This document shows, piece after piece, positions 34,256 through 44,721 of a DNA stretch of 64,000 nucleotides. The notes under the pieces are model-generated. The model did not search any database, was not told the origin of the DNA, and saw only the letters and a list, made by a program, of their open reading frames with translations. The DNA is from Solenopsis invicta (lineage: Eukaryota; Arthropoda; Insecta; Hymenoptera; Formicidae), in contig NW_024105284.1 in the NCBI RefSeq assembly GCF_016802725.1, positions 593,501-657,500 on the forward strand. Direction: 5' to 3'. Position numbers and translations under genes: made by a program. Every line of letters begins with the position of its first letter. Position 1 is the stretch's first letter.

Positions 34256-34480
34256 ATGGATTGGTCTTCCCAGTTACCTGATGCCAATCCTATCGAAAAT
34301 GTGTGGGCAATAATGAAGATCAAACTAAAAAAAAGAGGGTTTTTAATTTAAAGCAGCTTCATGTACAGGAAATTTAGAGATCTCTTCCTGAGAAAATGGC
34401 TGAAAATCTCGTGAAAGGCATGCCTCGAAGTTGCAAGGTCATAACAGTAGATAACAAAGGAGATTGGACAATTTACTAAG
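34256..34480 (+). pseudogene. Tc1-like transposase, C-terminal fragment
   Basis: Directly after the 9-bp duplication it reads MDWSSQLPDANPIENVWAIM, containing the SPD.NPIE..W-type third catalytic block of Tc1 transposases. Shifted pieces of the C-terminus follow (EKMAENLVKGMPR, GDWTIY). This is the right half of the element that begins at 30513. Confidence 0.85.
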
Positions 34481-34616
34481 TAAACGCATTTCAATTTATT
34501 GAATGCATTAATAGATCCAAATTAAATTTTTAACAAATCTTTTTTTTTTTTTTATAAGGAAAAACAACCTATATGTTCTTGTCAAACAAACTATAAATGT
34601 AATTTTATATAGATAC

Positions 34617-34762
34617 CTCTTCTTTTTTCTGCGATCAAAATCACTTTTACTTCCAAGAGTACCAGCTACGCACACACTGTCACCGTAATCTGGATCGGCG
34701 GGTGTACTTGCGCCTCCCATGCCTGGTATATCCCCCGGCATTGGCGTATCTTTTCCTTTAAT
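34617..34762 (-). CDS. Liprin-alpha: Liprin-alpha exon B
   Basis: A 146-nt exon bounded on the minus strand by a consensus acceptor (TTACATAG/ATTAAAGG) and donor (GAAGAG/GTATCT). It translates to a Gly/Pro-rich segment followed by PADPDYGDSVCVAGTLGSKS and DFDRRKKK, which matches the conserved stretch just upstream of SAM domain 1 in liprin-alpha. It begins in phase 0, continuing exon A as KKEK-IKGKDTP, and ends with two bases of an unfinished codon, matching the one-base start of exon C. Its 3' donor lies 24 bases from the outer TIR of a Tc1-like element (ending at 34593), so the transposon nest begins almost at the splice site. Confidence 0.87.
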
Positions 34763-35474
34763 CTATGTAAAGTAATAAAAAGACAAAGGTTATTACAGAC
34801 AAAACGCTTTATTAACCATTCTGGTCAAATTTCTCTCTCTTTTTTTTTAATAAATTTTATATTCAAGTACACGCAGAAATTTATGAGAATTTGTAGTAAA
34901 TTTTTCTAAAAACAATGTTCTAATAAAATAAATATACATTAAATAAGTTTGAAGTTTTCTAGATATTCTCGCTGAATTTTTAGGCTTCAAAATTAAAACA
35001 ATTTAGATGTGAATTTAAGATTAATTTGATTATTTATTTCTTTTTTCTTTTTTATTCATGCAATCACAAAAAATTAATAGCTATTTATTTAAAATATTAG
35101 ATATTAAATACTGAACAAAAATAAATAATTTTCAAAATCTGCATAAAATTTTATACAACATAAAAATGTCAGTCTTTTATTTTTAAGAAATATAGTTAAA
35201 AAAGAGTGTCAGTAAAAAAAAATAAACATGAAGAAAGCGTCAACAGAGTCAAATTAAAGAAAATTAAAGATATATTATTAAAAAAACTGCTCTTATAAAA
35301 AAAATACAATTAGGTGTTGACGGTCCATTTCAAAATAACTTTCAAATTGAATACTATCCCTCAATTTAGAGATTTATTTGGAAGTTAACACTCAATTTGA
35401 GTGCCATTTCGGACCGCCAATGTTTAGTTGAATGTAATTTTTTTTTTAATAAAAGTAATCTAATAATTTTAATA

Positions 35475-36237
35475 CAGTGTGTTGAAAAAAAGGGTTACAT
35501 ATTTTGACAGCAGGTAGTATTGATCAAAACAAGAAAAAAAGGTCTTATTAACATGGGTCCTAAAACTAATATCTTCAAAGGTACAAGCTATTTTGTTATT
35601 TGAACTCTTTGTCATATTTTTATTAGTCGTATCATCTTCAAATCGCGCATTCTAACTTTATTTCTCTTTCCTGATATTTACGTTTGGTTCGCAATAGATA
35701 CTACAAGTCAAACGACATTGCATGGGCCTTGATGAATGCGTGATTCTCTAAGACGTAGGGCTGAAGAGTGCGTGAGAGTGAATGGTAATCACATAGAGCA
35801 TCTTTTCTAACGCCGAGTCAGCATTAAAATTTTTTGATTTTGTAAAAAAGGAGTTTTTATTTTGTTATCATACTTTCAGTTTTTTACTTCAATATTTTTT
35901 ATGGAAGATAAATGATTTAATATTTCATATTTCATATTAAAATAAAAATTGTTTCTTTATCTTTCTTTGTTTATTTTTTATTTTTCAAGACACCTAGAAA
36001 AAAGATATCCCCATTGTACCCTCCCATGTGAGAGTGGGGACTCTCCCTTACTCCTTTGTTCATTACATTCTAAAGATGACACGACTAATAAGAAAATGAC
36101 GAAGAGTTCAAATAACAAAATAGCTTGTATCTTTAAAGATATTAGTTTTAGGACCCATATTAATAAGACCTTTTCTTCTTGTTTTGATCAATACTACCTG
36201 CTGTCAAAATATGTAACCCTTTTTTTTCAACACCCTG
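35475..36237. mobile_element. TIR element, CAG(G/T)GTGTTGAAAAAAA ends
   Basis: Inverted arms of about 170-200 bp share GGGTTACATATTTTGACAGC, AGTATTGATCAAAACAAGAA and GGTCTTATTAA. They are flanked by TA on both sides. The 763-bp element is non-coding; the 109-codon frame at 35949 crosses arm and centre without any known domain. Confidence 0.85.
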
Positions 36238-37304
36238 TATATGGACTATATGACAATCATTTCTATTTTACTAAATAACTTTGTTTATAATCAATATTTT
36301 ATATTGTAATTGAGACGATTCTATTCGTTAAAGTGTTTTTTAACAGATTCTAAACTCAAAATAATAAAATATTTATTACATAGGACGTAATTTATAAAAA
36401 TGTGACGCATTGCATAATCGATAGAAGAAAAAAAGTGGTGATAATATAGCTAGTCCAAAATTAATTTGTTAAAAATTAGTTTAGTTTAAAAAAAAAACAT
36501 ACATATTTTGTTACAAAATTATATATTTTTAATTTTACATCATTTAGAATTGTTTTAATTTCAAATTTTCCTGCATTGAAAGACTTGAGAGCCATCGATC
36601 ATTAGAACTATCATTTTATCTATGTTTAACATTAAACAACATACATAAAATGATATCTTTAATGTTTCCAAACATCGCCATTTAAAGTAACAATCGATTT
36701 ATCAAAGAAATATTTTGATGTAAAAATTTCGTTTAAAAAACTATAGTAACAAAATCTCATATTATTGTTTAATTCTGCATAATTCAAAGTGTGTACAACC
36801 AAATAAAAAATTTAATAACAAAAAAACACTCAAATGTACATACATTCATGTGATAATACGCTCAAGTTTAAAAACAATAAGGCAGTATGTGTAATTAAGT
36901 GCTAAAATGTACCTTGAAAAAGTTTAGAAGTGCTCAAAAGTAAAAATGTCTTATAATAATTGTTAGTTATTGTGTAATGGCATATTGGTGCCATTAAAAA
37001 ATCACGGGCTACTAGTTAAATAATACCATAAACAATTGTTAGAATTCGTCACTTAATAACGAAAATAATGGGAGTAGCCATAATGTCCACAGTAGCCATA
37101 ATACTCTCTTCTCCTATAATATACATTTTTATATGCGTCCAAAATAAAAACAAAATTTTTAAGTACAAACTTCGTTAAATTTTCCTAAAAGTTTTAAATT
37201 TTGTAGACTTTTTAAAATAGTAAACACCCCAAATACGAATTGTAATCCGTGTAATTGAATTGCTCGAAAACTTTAAAAAAAAAAATTATTAAGACATTCA
37301 TTAT

Positions 37305-37560
37305 CTTCCATATAACACAGAACATTTCAACAATACTACAGTAATATTTTACTCGTTATTGATCATTTCATAACGTTCGTAAATAAGCAAGCTTGTTCTT
37401 TGTTTTCATTATTATAGTAATACTGCACCATTTCTACAATATTATAGCAACATTGCAACATTTCAGTAACATTGTAATTTTTCGCAATTTTGCAAAAATG
37501 TTACAATGTAATGTATCATCCAAAGAAAGTATTCCAATTATAAAGTGAAATTTTTTGTAA
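37305..37560. repeat. GCAATATTGC-type dispersed repeat
   Basis: Starts TTCCATATAACACAGAACAT and contains ATTATAGCAACATTGCAACA and TAACATTGTAA words. Same family as 25567-25810. Confidence 0.45.
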
Positions 37561-37842
37561 TCCCATATTATACGTGAAAATTTTTACATAAAAAGTATTT
37601 CTCTTCTGATAAAGTGGATTATTCATAAACAATGTATTAAATATTATTCTAACGGTTTTTCTCTTGTATTAAGAGGACTATTTACATCAAACGCAATGTT
37701 CTCTTACATGCGATACGAATAACACGAAAAACAGTCACTGCGTTCTGCCGTGTATTACCATTTGACACTGAGCACTTTGATTCTCATTTATACCAATCAT
37801 ATCAAGCGATTTGATATTGATATAATACTTACAAAAAGAGCT

Positions 37843-38291
37843 CTTGAGAAACAAGTTACTGATTTTAATAAAATTTTATGGATATGTAGTAGTATTCACT
37901 AACACCTTTACTGTAATCAAGCAGTTCGTTGCGGATATTAAGCATTTTCGAGAAAATGACGATTAAATATTCCAGCACCTTTACAGATCACCGTTACAGA
38001 AGGACGATTGTTGAGTCAGCGACGTAGCGTCCGGCGTTAGGAAAATCGTCATACTTACAACGGTCTCCGAATAAAACGGTTTTGTTATTGCTTTTTTTTT
38101 ATAGTTTAGATCTTATAAAAAAACTAAAAGCTGTAACGGTACTATAGGTGTTGGAAATATTTAATCGTTATTTTCTCGAGAACACTTAATATTCACAACT
38201 AATTACTTTATTACAATAAAGGTGTGAGTGAATACTAAACACCCATAAAATTTTATTAAAATCGATGACTTGTTTATCAAGGGTTCCTTTT
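37843..38291. mobile_element. Inverted-repeat MITE
   Basis: About 150-bp arms (37843-37995 and 38140-38291) share GATTTTAATAAAATTTTATG, AGTATTCACT and TCGAGAAAATRACGATTAAA in opposite orientation. The centre is CpG-rich (GCGACGTAGCGTCCGGCG). The ends are AAAAAGAGCTCTTGAGAAAC and a similar inverted form. Confidence 0.72.
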
Positions 38292-39352
38292 GTTAATATG
38301 CGTATCACATTGTTTAGTATAAATTAAATATAGAGTCGTATACAGGGTGTTAATTTGACAATTTAAAGCAATATTTTTAATAACATTCGGTATCATTTCA
38401 CGAAAGCTTTATCCAGCTTTTAATATTTTTCTTAAGTTATAACAAAAAGAAGAAAGGAATATATTGTTCAAAAAAATGCAATTTTAAAATTTAAGTGTAT
38501 GCCGTTTTGCAGAAAATAAAATTGTGAAAATTTTCCTTCCGTAATCAAAAAATGACAAATGTAAAGAAAAAAATAGCTAATTTTTTTAATTTCAGATAAT
38601 TTGTCGAGATTAAATTGTAGTTATTATACAGATGCATTTATTCAGAGCGCCATTATTATTTATTTATTTTTATATTTATTCTAACTCTGCATTTTTAACT
38701 AGTTTTATTTAAAAATACATACTTAAAACAGGAACACATTGATTGGCCTATTTCTTTAAATAAAAATTTTATGTAATATCAAAAAATATCCTATTTCTTA
38801 TTCGTTAGAGTCATAAAAGTCGCTCAAAGATGGACAAAATTTATTTTATCTATCTTCATCTAAAAAATTTAATGTTATTGAAAATTTCTGTAATTTACAT
38901 TGTAAAACAAAAAATTAACTCTCTAAAATTTTAATATTAAAATATTATAATTATATTCTACGGAGCTAATACTTTATACTACATTAAGAATAATACGGAA
39001 TTTTTCAAAGATACTTATTTTTTCTTAATGTTATTTATGACATTTGAAATTTCATTTATAATTTAATCAATACAAGTTGTGTTTTACGAAATAATGTACG
39101 TATAATGTCTTAGAAATATTTTATCAAATTTTTAAAAAATTTTTCATTTATTTTTAAAATTATCTCCAAAGTATTTGTACATAATTCAAGAAAATTTAAA
39201 TTAAAAAAAAAACAAGTAATTTAAGTTTTTTTTAAATGTAATTTTTTTGTACGTATAACCATTTAAATCAGTTGAAATAATAATACATTTTGTTATAATT
39301 TATAAAATGTTAACTAATTTATGTTATAACAATTTGATTATTTTACAATATA

Positions 39353-39999
39353 CAGGGTGGAGAAAAAGTACAAGAACGGCAAAATATCTCGAAAACTAAG
39401 CATTTTAGAAGTGTGTTAGATAAAAGTTGTAGGGTTTCAAAAGATCTATTTATTGATCTTATTAGTTTGACTATGGATGGCGTCGCCAAGGTCAGATCAA
39501 AATCACATTAACTTTTTTAAATGGGACACCCTATTTTTGATTCCTGAATTTAATAGCGGGTGTCAAGAACTTTCCAAAACGCTATAAATAAGTTTATTTT
39601 CGTTAAATACTTTCCGAGTTGTAAGGCTTGGTAGCTACTATAACTTTCAAGCGTCATAACTCGAAAAGTACTTAATAAAAAATAACTTCTTTATAGTGTT
39701 TTAAAAAGTTATAGAATGTTAGAGTATCGGTAGTTCCATAATTAAGAAGTATTGGTACTTCCCTAACATTCTACATTTTTTATTGCATTTTCTTGTAGTC
39801 AATTTCGAGAACTTTTCAAAACACTATAAAGAAGTTACTTTTCTTTAAATACTTTTCGAGTTATGAGGCTTCAAAGTTACAGTACATTGTAGTTTTTCAA
39901 ACCCTACAGTTTTGAAACCCTACAACTTTTATCTGAAACTTTTCTAAAATGCTTAGTTTTCGAGATATTTCGCCATTCCGGTACCTTTTCTCCACCCTG
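39353..39999. mobile_element. Complete TIR element, CAGGGTGGAGAAAA ends
   Basis: 647 bp. The ends CAGGGTGGAGAAAAAGTAC and CAGGGTGGAGAAAAGGTAC (inverted) are followed by AAATATCTCGAAAACTAAGC on both sides. The interior contains further inverted blocks (CTTTCCGAGTTRTRAGGC and its complement). The left flank is TA; the right flank TG suggests a mutated duplication. Partial copies are at 18913-19355 and 9790-10110. Confidence 0.85.
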
Positions 40000-40313
40000 T
40001 GTACTGATAAAAATGTTTATACCATAATTACATAAGATTTAAAATTATTTATTTTTCTTTCCTCACTAAAACATAATTCCCTGAAAGTATATCTTGCATA
40101 AGCTAATCCTAGACAAAAGTTTTTATATTAATTTTCTGTGAAAGCAACCAAAAAACTTTGCCTTTGGTTAGAATTAATTTGAAGACTTTTCACACTTACA
40201 ATTAGTGTACAAAAGCCGAATTAAGTTTGTTGAGATTAATATAATACAAACATTATAGATACATAACAATTATATTTTATTTCAATTGTATGTTGTATTG
40301 ATATAATATAACT

Positions 40314-40620
40314 CGAGGGGATAACCACTCGGAAAATAAGTGTACACCGGACTTCGGACTTCACTGGACTTCACCGGACTACATGGACTTCATCGGACTT
40401 TATCGGACTTCGCGGACTTCATCGGACTACGTTGGACTACGTTGGACTTCATCGGGCTACGCCAGACTTCACGGACTTCGCTGGACTTCATCGGACTACA
40501 TCGAACTTCATCAGACTACGTTTGACTTCATCGGACTACGGCGGACTTTGAGAAATTCAACAAAATTCAACGGACTTCTAACGGGTTGTACACCGGAATT
40601 CAAGAGTGGTTATCCTCTCG
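40314..40620. mobile_element. Minisatellite-bearing MITE, copy 2 (10-bp units)
   Basis: TIR CGAGGGGATAACCACTC and its inverse are flanked by the perfect 8-bp duplication ATATAACT (40306-40313, 40621-40628). The interior is about 20-22 copies of the 10-mer TTCATCGGAC/TACGTCGGAC. Orientation is opposite to the copy at 24643-25088. The 61- and 116-codon frames are by-products. Confidence 0.92.
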
Positions 40621-40851
40621 ATATAACTATTATTTTCTATAAGTGGGAAATTACAATTAACATGGACGTTACATGTAACGTACATGTTATATTGCTTGTA
40701 ATTTTTTATTGCATCAATATTGCTGTTATATAATTGCGTTTGTTGAGTTAAAATCTTTGTAAAGAAGCATATTCTTATAAAAACTCACAGATTTTTATAT
40801 TTGAGATAATAAAAAAGAATAAATACGAATAAAAGAGGAAAAATCTTTCAC

Positions 40852-41124
40852 CTTTTCTTTTTTGCTGAAAAATCTGCCGAGACTACTCTTAATGCCTTTC
40901 TTTTTCTGCGCAGCCGCGACCGCGGCCGCTGTGGCAGGACTCATGGTTGACTGTATGTGCAGATGTGACGTCGACAGTTGTCCGATGGGTAGTCCAACGC
41001 TGGAGAAATTGTTCTTGTGCAGACTGTCCTGGCTGCTGTGACGTGAGGACAATGGGGAAGGGGGAGTTCCAGAATTGAGTGCGCCGTTGTTATGCTGCCC
41101 ATGCCTGCTGCATGGAGCGCTAAT
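40852..41124 (-). CDS. Liprin-alpha: Liprin-alpha exon A (linker before the SAM domains)
   Basis: Liprin-alpha is a presynaptic active-zone scaffold that binds LAR-type receptor phosphatases, kinesin-3 and other active-zone proteins. This 273-nt exon (91 codons, phase 0 at both ends) encodes the low-complexity linker between the N-terminal coiled coils and the C-terminal SAM domains. It has a Ser/Pro/His-rich start (SSRHSSQDSLHK), an Ala-rich run, then the basic family motif KKKGIKSSLGRFFSKKEK, by which I recognise it. On the minus strand it is preceded by an AG acceptor (CTAG) and followed by a GT donor (AAAAG/GTGAAAG). Translation past the donor (VKDFSSFIRI) is intron read-through. The next exon in the transcript is at 34617-34762. 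No exon further 5' was recognised up to 64 kb, so the coiled-coil part probably lies outside the window. The exact 5' acceptor is the least certain boundary. Confidence 0.85.
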
Positions 41125-41194
41125 CTAGTTTCTATTTCTATTCTAATTGATGCTACTACACTCTAGCTTGCATAAAAATATTATCTTTTTTCCA

Positions 41195-41300
41195 TACAGC
41201 AGAGCTCCATATCTCGTAGCTGCATTGCAAAAACATTACAACCTTGCATATTACAATGCAATGTTTTGGAAATATTATTAAATTATAAATAAGCAATATA
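41195..41300. repeat. GCAATATTGC-type repeat; otherwise AT-rich to 41780
   Basis: Begins TTTCCATACAGCAGAGCTCC with GCATTGCAAAAACATTACAA words. From 41300 to 41780 I see only AT-rich sequence. Confidence 0.4.
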
Positions 41301-41784
41301 AATTTAATTATGTTGCAGCAATATTTTAAATACGTTACAAAAATAAACTGTTAAGATTATATAAAAGTATATAATATTTACGTATGCGTTTATATTTTCA
41401 AGCTTATATGCAATTTTATACAAAAGTTTTATATAGCATGTAAGCTTAAGTCTATCACGATAAGTCATGTGATGTTACTTTTAAAAATGCTCAGTAACAA
41501 CAATTTTCGCAATTAAAGAACTTTCGAATCAAAATACAATTCAATTTTATAACTTGTACTGACAAAAATGTTTTAATATTAAATTTTAATGTAATTTAAG
41601 GCACTCTAAAAATTACAGCGTTATTTAAATCACAAACAATTTGTGGGACAACACGTGTATACAAAGGCAAAAAATGAAGAAAACAATTAGAGAAATATAA
41701 ATTTACAATTGTACTATTAATAATGTATTAATACAATATAATATTAACGATATAATATTATAGTAATATAGTTTATATAATACG

Positions 41785-42730
41785 TATTATAATATTAAGT
41801 TGCTAGGAAAATAATGTCGGTTTTTATATTATTTAACTTTGCAACTTGTTTTTGGAACAAATATTCCTTTTAATATATTCATCTTATAAACCATTTTAAA
41901 GTGCAGATTTAGCTCTATATTTCTTTGCTATTAATTTTATTTTTACTATTATTTTATGTCCAATATTATTTACAGAATTTATGATGGAAAAAAAGCAATT
42001 GCGAGCGATATTCTCATATAAGTTTAAACTAGGCCAGCAGAGGCAAATTGTAACATCAATAGCGCACTCTGTCAAGGAACCGCAAACAAACATACAGTGC
42101 AACGTTGGTTTCAAAAATTTTGGGATAGAGATGAGAACCATGAAAATGAAGAAGGTCGTGGACAATTTTTTTTTATTTTTGTTCAATTTATGCGGCACCC
42201 ATTTATCGAGTTTTTTTTATTTTCCAAATTGCCTGAGGTGGTCCAGAATTGTTGAAGGACTTACGTCTAACTTTACAAGCTCTCGAATCGTTGTGCGTGG
42301 ATCTGCCTCGACTAACACCTTCAATTCATCGTTGTCAATTGTCAATGGACGTCCACGATTTTCTTCATCTTTAAGGCTCTCATCTCTATTCCAAAATTTT
42401 TGAAACCAACGTTGCATCGTACGTTCGTTTGCGCTAGCTGAATGCACTATTGATATTACAAATCGCCTTTGATGCTTTATGGCCTAGTTTAAACTCAAAT
42501 AAAAATATTACTTTTTTTCCATCATGAATTCTGTAAATAATATTGGACACAAAATAATAATAAAAATAAAACCAATAACAGAGAAATATAAAGCAAAATC
42601 TGCGCTGTAAAATGGTATATAAAATAAATATATTATACTTAAAAAAATATTTATTCCAAAAACAAGTCAGAAAGTTTAATAATATAAAAGCTAACATTAT
42701 GTTCCTATCAACTTAATACGTTATGAAATA
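41785..42730. mobile_element. Head-to-head pair of mariner 5' halves (palindrome)
   Basis: The left arm (about 41785-42165, plus) and right arm (about 42215-42730, minus) are inverted copies. Each runs from AT-rich leader through ATTATTTACAGAATT(T/C)ATGATGG into a mariner transposase N-terminus. The minus copy is the better preserved: ANERTMQRWFQKFWNRDESL, RGRPLTIDNDELKVLVEADP and RTTIRELVKLDVSPSTILDH (42217-42420). The plus copy stops shortly after CAACGTTGGTTTCAAAAATT and a GAAGAAGGTCGTGGAC block. No catalytic domain is present. Confidence 0.8.
42217..42540 (-). pseudogene. Mariner transposase N-terminal fragment
   Basis: A 76-codon open piece plus an upstream shifted start (MMEKK region, about 42530). 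It contains two helix-turn-helix-like segments of the paired-type DNA-binding domain of mariner transposases and ends at ILDHLRQFGK. It is truncated before the first catalytic Asp. Confidence 0.85.
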
Positions 42731-42739
42731 GCGCATTAT

Positions 42740-43910
42740 AAATTTATGTACACAATTATCTTCTTAATTTTTGATATGTACGTAAAAATCTCATAAATTG
42801 CTTATTCATACTAAAAACATCTTAACATAATATACAATGTTAAAAATATATTACATTAAAATATTGATACAATATTATTTGTATTAAATTGCAATATATC
42901 TAAAAGCGGACTTTCTACCGCTATAATGTTATAATATTTTGCAACGTTTTTACAATGTTGCAATAAAATATTTCTGTGCAATGTTTTTGCAATTTTTTTT
43001 ATACTGTATGGATAATACTTTTTTCTCTCTCTATAATACTTTGCTACTCTGGTTATTATTCTAGTTTATACGTTTTCTGTATAATATTATTTTACACGTG
43101 TAATTTAGCAATTAATATTATCATACATAAGTTATTACAACAAATATGTATGTTTCTTGTAATGTTTCGTATTTTATATATTCGTATAAAATAATAATAA
43201 AATAATAATAGTAAACACTAACAGTAACATAATGTTATAATTTTACACCTAACAAAAATGTAATGTACCTATAACAGTATATTTCATTCATGTTGTCGAG
43301 TGAGAAATTATAATATTAATCTTATGTTACTGTTAATTGATGTTTACTAATAATAAGTACATAAGTGTGTGTGGGTGATATTCACTAAAAAGAATCAATT
43401 TTAAATTTGCCAAATAATTTTTTATTGTAAAGTTAACTAATTTTGAGACACCTATATTATTAAATTTGTTTTATAAAAAAGAAATTTTTTTTTCTCAAAT
43501 AAACTACGCTCAAGAAAAGAAATAGATTCAAATAAATTGTGATGGCTTATATGAAGTACGTATATGATTATCAAATTTAAATCTTTATAGGACGAGAAGC
43601 CATTTTAATGATAGTGAACTGAATAATATTTTGAAGTACGAAATATAATAGAATATAATAAATTTTACTCAAGAAAAAACAGTAAAAGTTTAAAAACTCA
43701 AACATTTTAGTCTAATTTCAGCAAGATTGCAACATTTCAACTACTGCAGAAACATTGCAAAGTTATTATAGTATTGCTGGAATGTTCTGGTCCAGCTTTG
43801 ATCACGGGATCCCAGTACCAACTTAAAGTATGCCTGCACGGAACGCAGTGTAACAACCTTAAAGACGTGTTCTAACAAAAGTGAGGATAATTTTTGATTT
43901 ACCGTAATAT
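42740..43910. other. AT-rich stretch with two GCAATATTGC-type relics
   Basis: Repeat relics at about 42930-43020 (ending TTTTTTATACTGTATGG) and 43720-43800 (AGCAAGATTGCAACATTTCA). No coding signal. The slightly GC-richer patch at 43800-43880 is unassigned. Confidence 0.4.
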
Positions 43911-43913
43911 ATA

Positions 43914-44696
43914 CAGGGTGAGAAAAAAGTACAGGGACACTTAAGTAACTTTTGAATGGTTTGAGATATCGGATTGAAATTTACAGGGTTACAGTGGTAT
44001 CACGATCACATAACTCCAAAAACGCCCATTTTAATACTCCCGAGAGGCGGGAGAGGGGGGGGGGTGCAAAAAAATTTTAAATGCAATGTGAGGTCGTGTA
44101 AGAGTGCGTTTGAAAGAGTTTTTCGAAACAAGAACAACGCGGTGTCGCCGAGGTCTCTATGATTTTTTTCGCAGTGTTATGTTCATTTAAGCATTGAGAT
44201 TTCGCAGTAGCGAAAGGCCTAGGAGAACATGAGAAAGACTTTCCGGACTTTCTTTTGCGGACACGTGTGGATAAAAGTGCATGTAGGAAGGCATGTGCGG
44301 TGTGCGTGCTTACGCAGTAATAAATCTAAATAAATAAAAATATCCACACGTGTCCGCAAAGGAAAGTCCGGAAAGTCTTTTTTACGTCTTCGTCGTGGGC
44401 CCTCCATACTGCAAAATATCAATGTTTAAATAATCATAACTCTGCGAAAAAAATCGTAGAGACCTTGGCGACATTGCGTTGTTCTCGTCTTAAAAAACCC
44501 TTTCAAACAAACCCTTACACGGTTCCACATTGCATTTAAGATTTTTCCGCCCCCCCCCCCCTTCCCGGGTTGGTAAAATCGGCGTTTTTAGTATTATGTA
44601 GATTGTATGATATCATTATAATCCTGTAAATTTCAATCCAATATCTCGAACCATACAAAACTTATTTAGATGTCCCGGTACTTTTTCCTCACCTTG
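43914..44696. mobile_element. TIR element, CAGGGTGAGAAAAAAGTAC ends
   Basis: 783 bp with full-length inverted arms. Shared blocks include GAAATTTACAGG, poly-G/poly-C tracts (44055-44066 and 44550-44562), TTCCGGACTTTC and CACGTGTGGATA. It is flanked by TA. The outer ends are CAGGGTGAG and (inverted) CAAGGTGAG. Non-coding. Confidence 0.87.
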
Positions 44697-44721
44697 TATA
44701 TCATATATGCATATGTATATA

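Larger units (their letters stand above)
30513..34593 (+). mobile_element. Tc1-like element split by a foldback insertion
   Basis: TIRs CAGTCTGTTTGACAAGA (30513) and, inverted, TAGTTTGTTTGACAAGA (ending 34593) are flanked by TA. The left part (30513-31089) encodes the N-terminal half of a Tc1-type transposase and the right part (34256-34593) the C-terminal end. Everything between (31090-34255) is the foldback element. Removing the insertion leaves an element of about 0.9 kb, which lacks about 450 bp of transposase coding sequence. Confidence 0.88.
27317..34616 (-). other. Liprin-alpha intron between exons B and C
   Basis: About 7.3 kb. It contains an AT-rich degenerate repeat block, one unexplained ORF, an inverted-repeat element at about 29.8-30.3 kb, and the Tc1/foldback nest that occupies more than half of it (30513-34593). 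From 27317 to about 28170 I see only AT-rich sequence. Confidence 0.8.
34763..40851 (-). other. Liprin-alpha intron between exons A and B
   Basis: About 6.1 kb, bounded by matching phase-0 splice sites. It contains three inverted-repeat elements (35475-36237, 37843-38291, 39353-39999) and the second minisatellite MITE (40314-40620). The remaining stretches (34763-35470, 36240-37300, 38300-39350) are AT-rich and show no coding signal. Confidence 0.78.

Noticed and set aside
38343..38420. CAGGGTGTTAATTTGACAAT as another complete TIR element
   Set aside because: No matching inverted end was found downstream, so only a single terminus is visible.
40340..40733. Leu-Asp-Phe-Ile-Gly repeat protein
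   Set aside because: It is the translation of the 10-bp minisatellite in the MITE; the other copy gives similar frames on the opposite strand.
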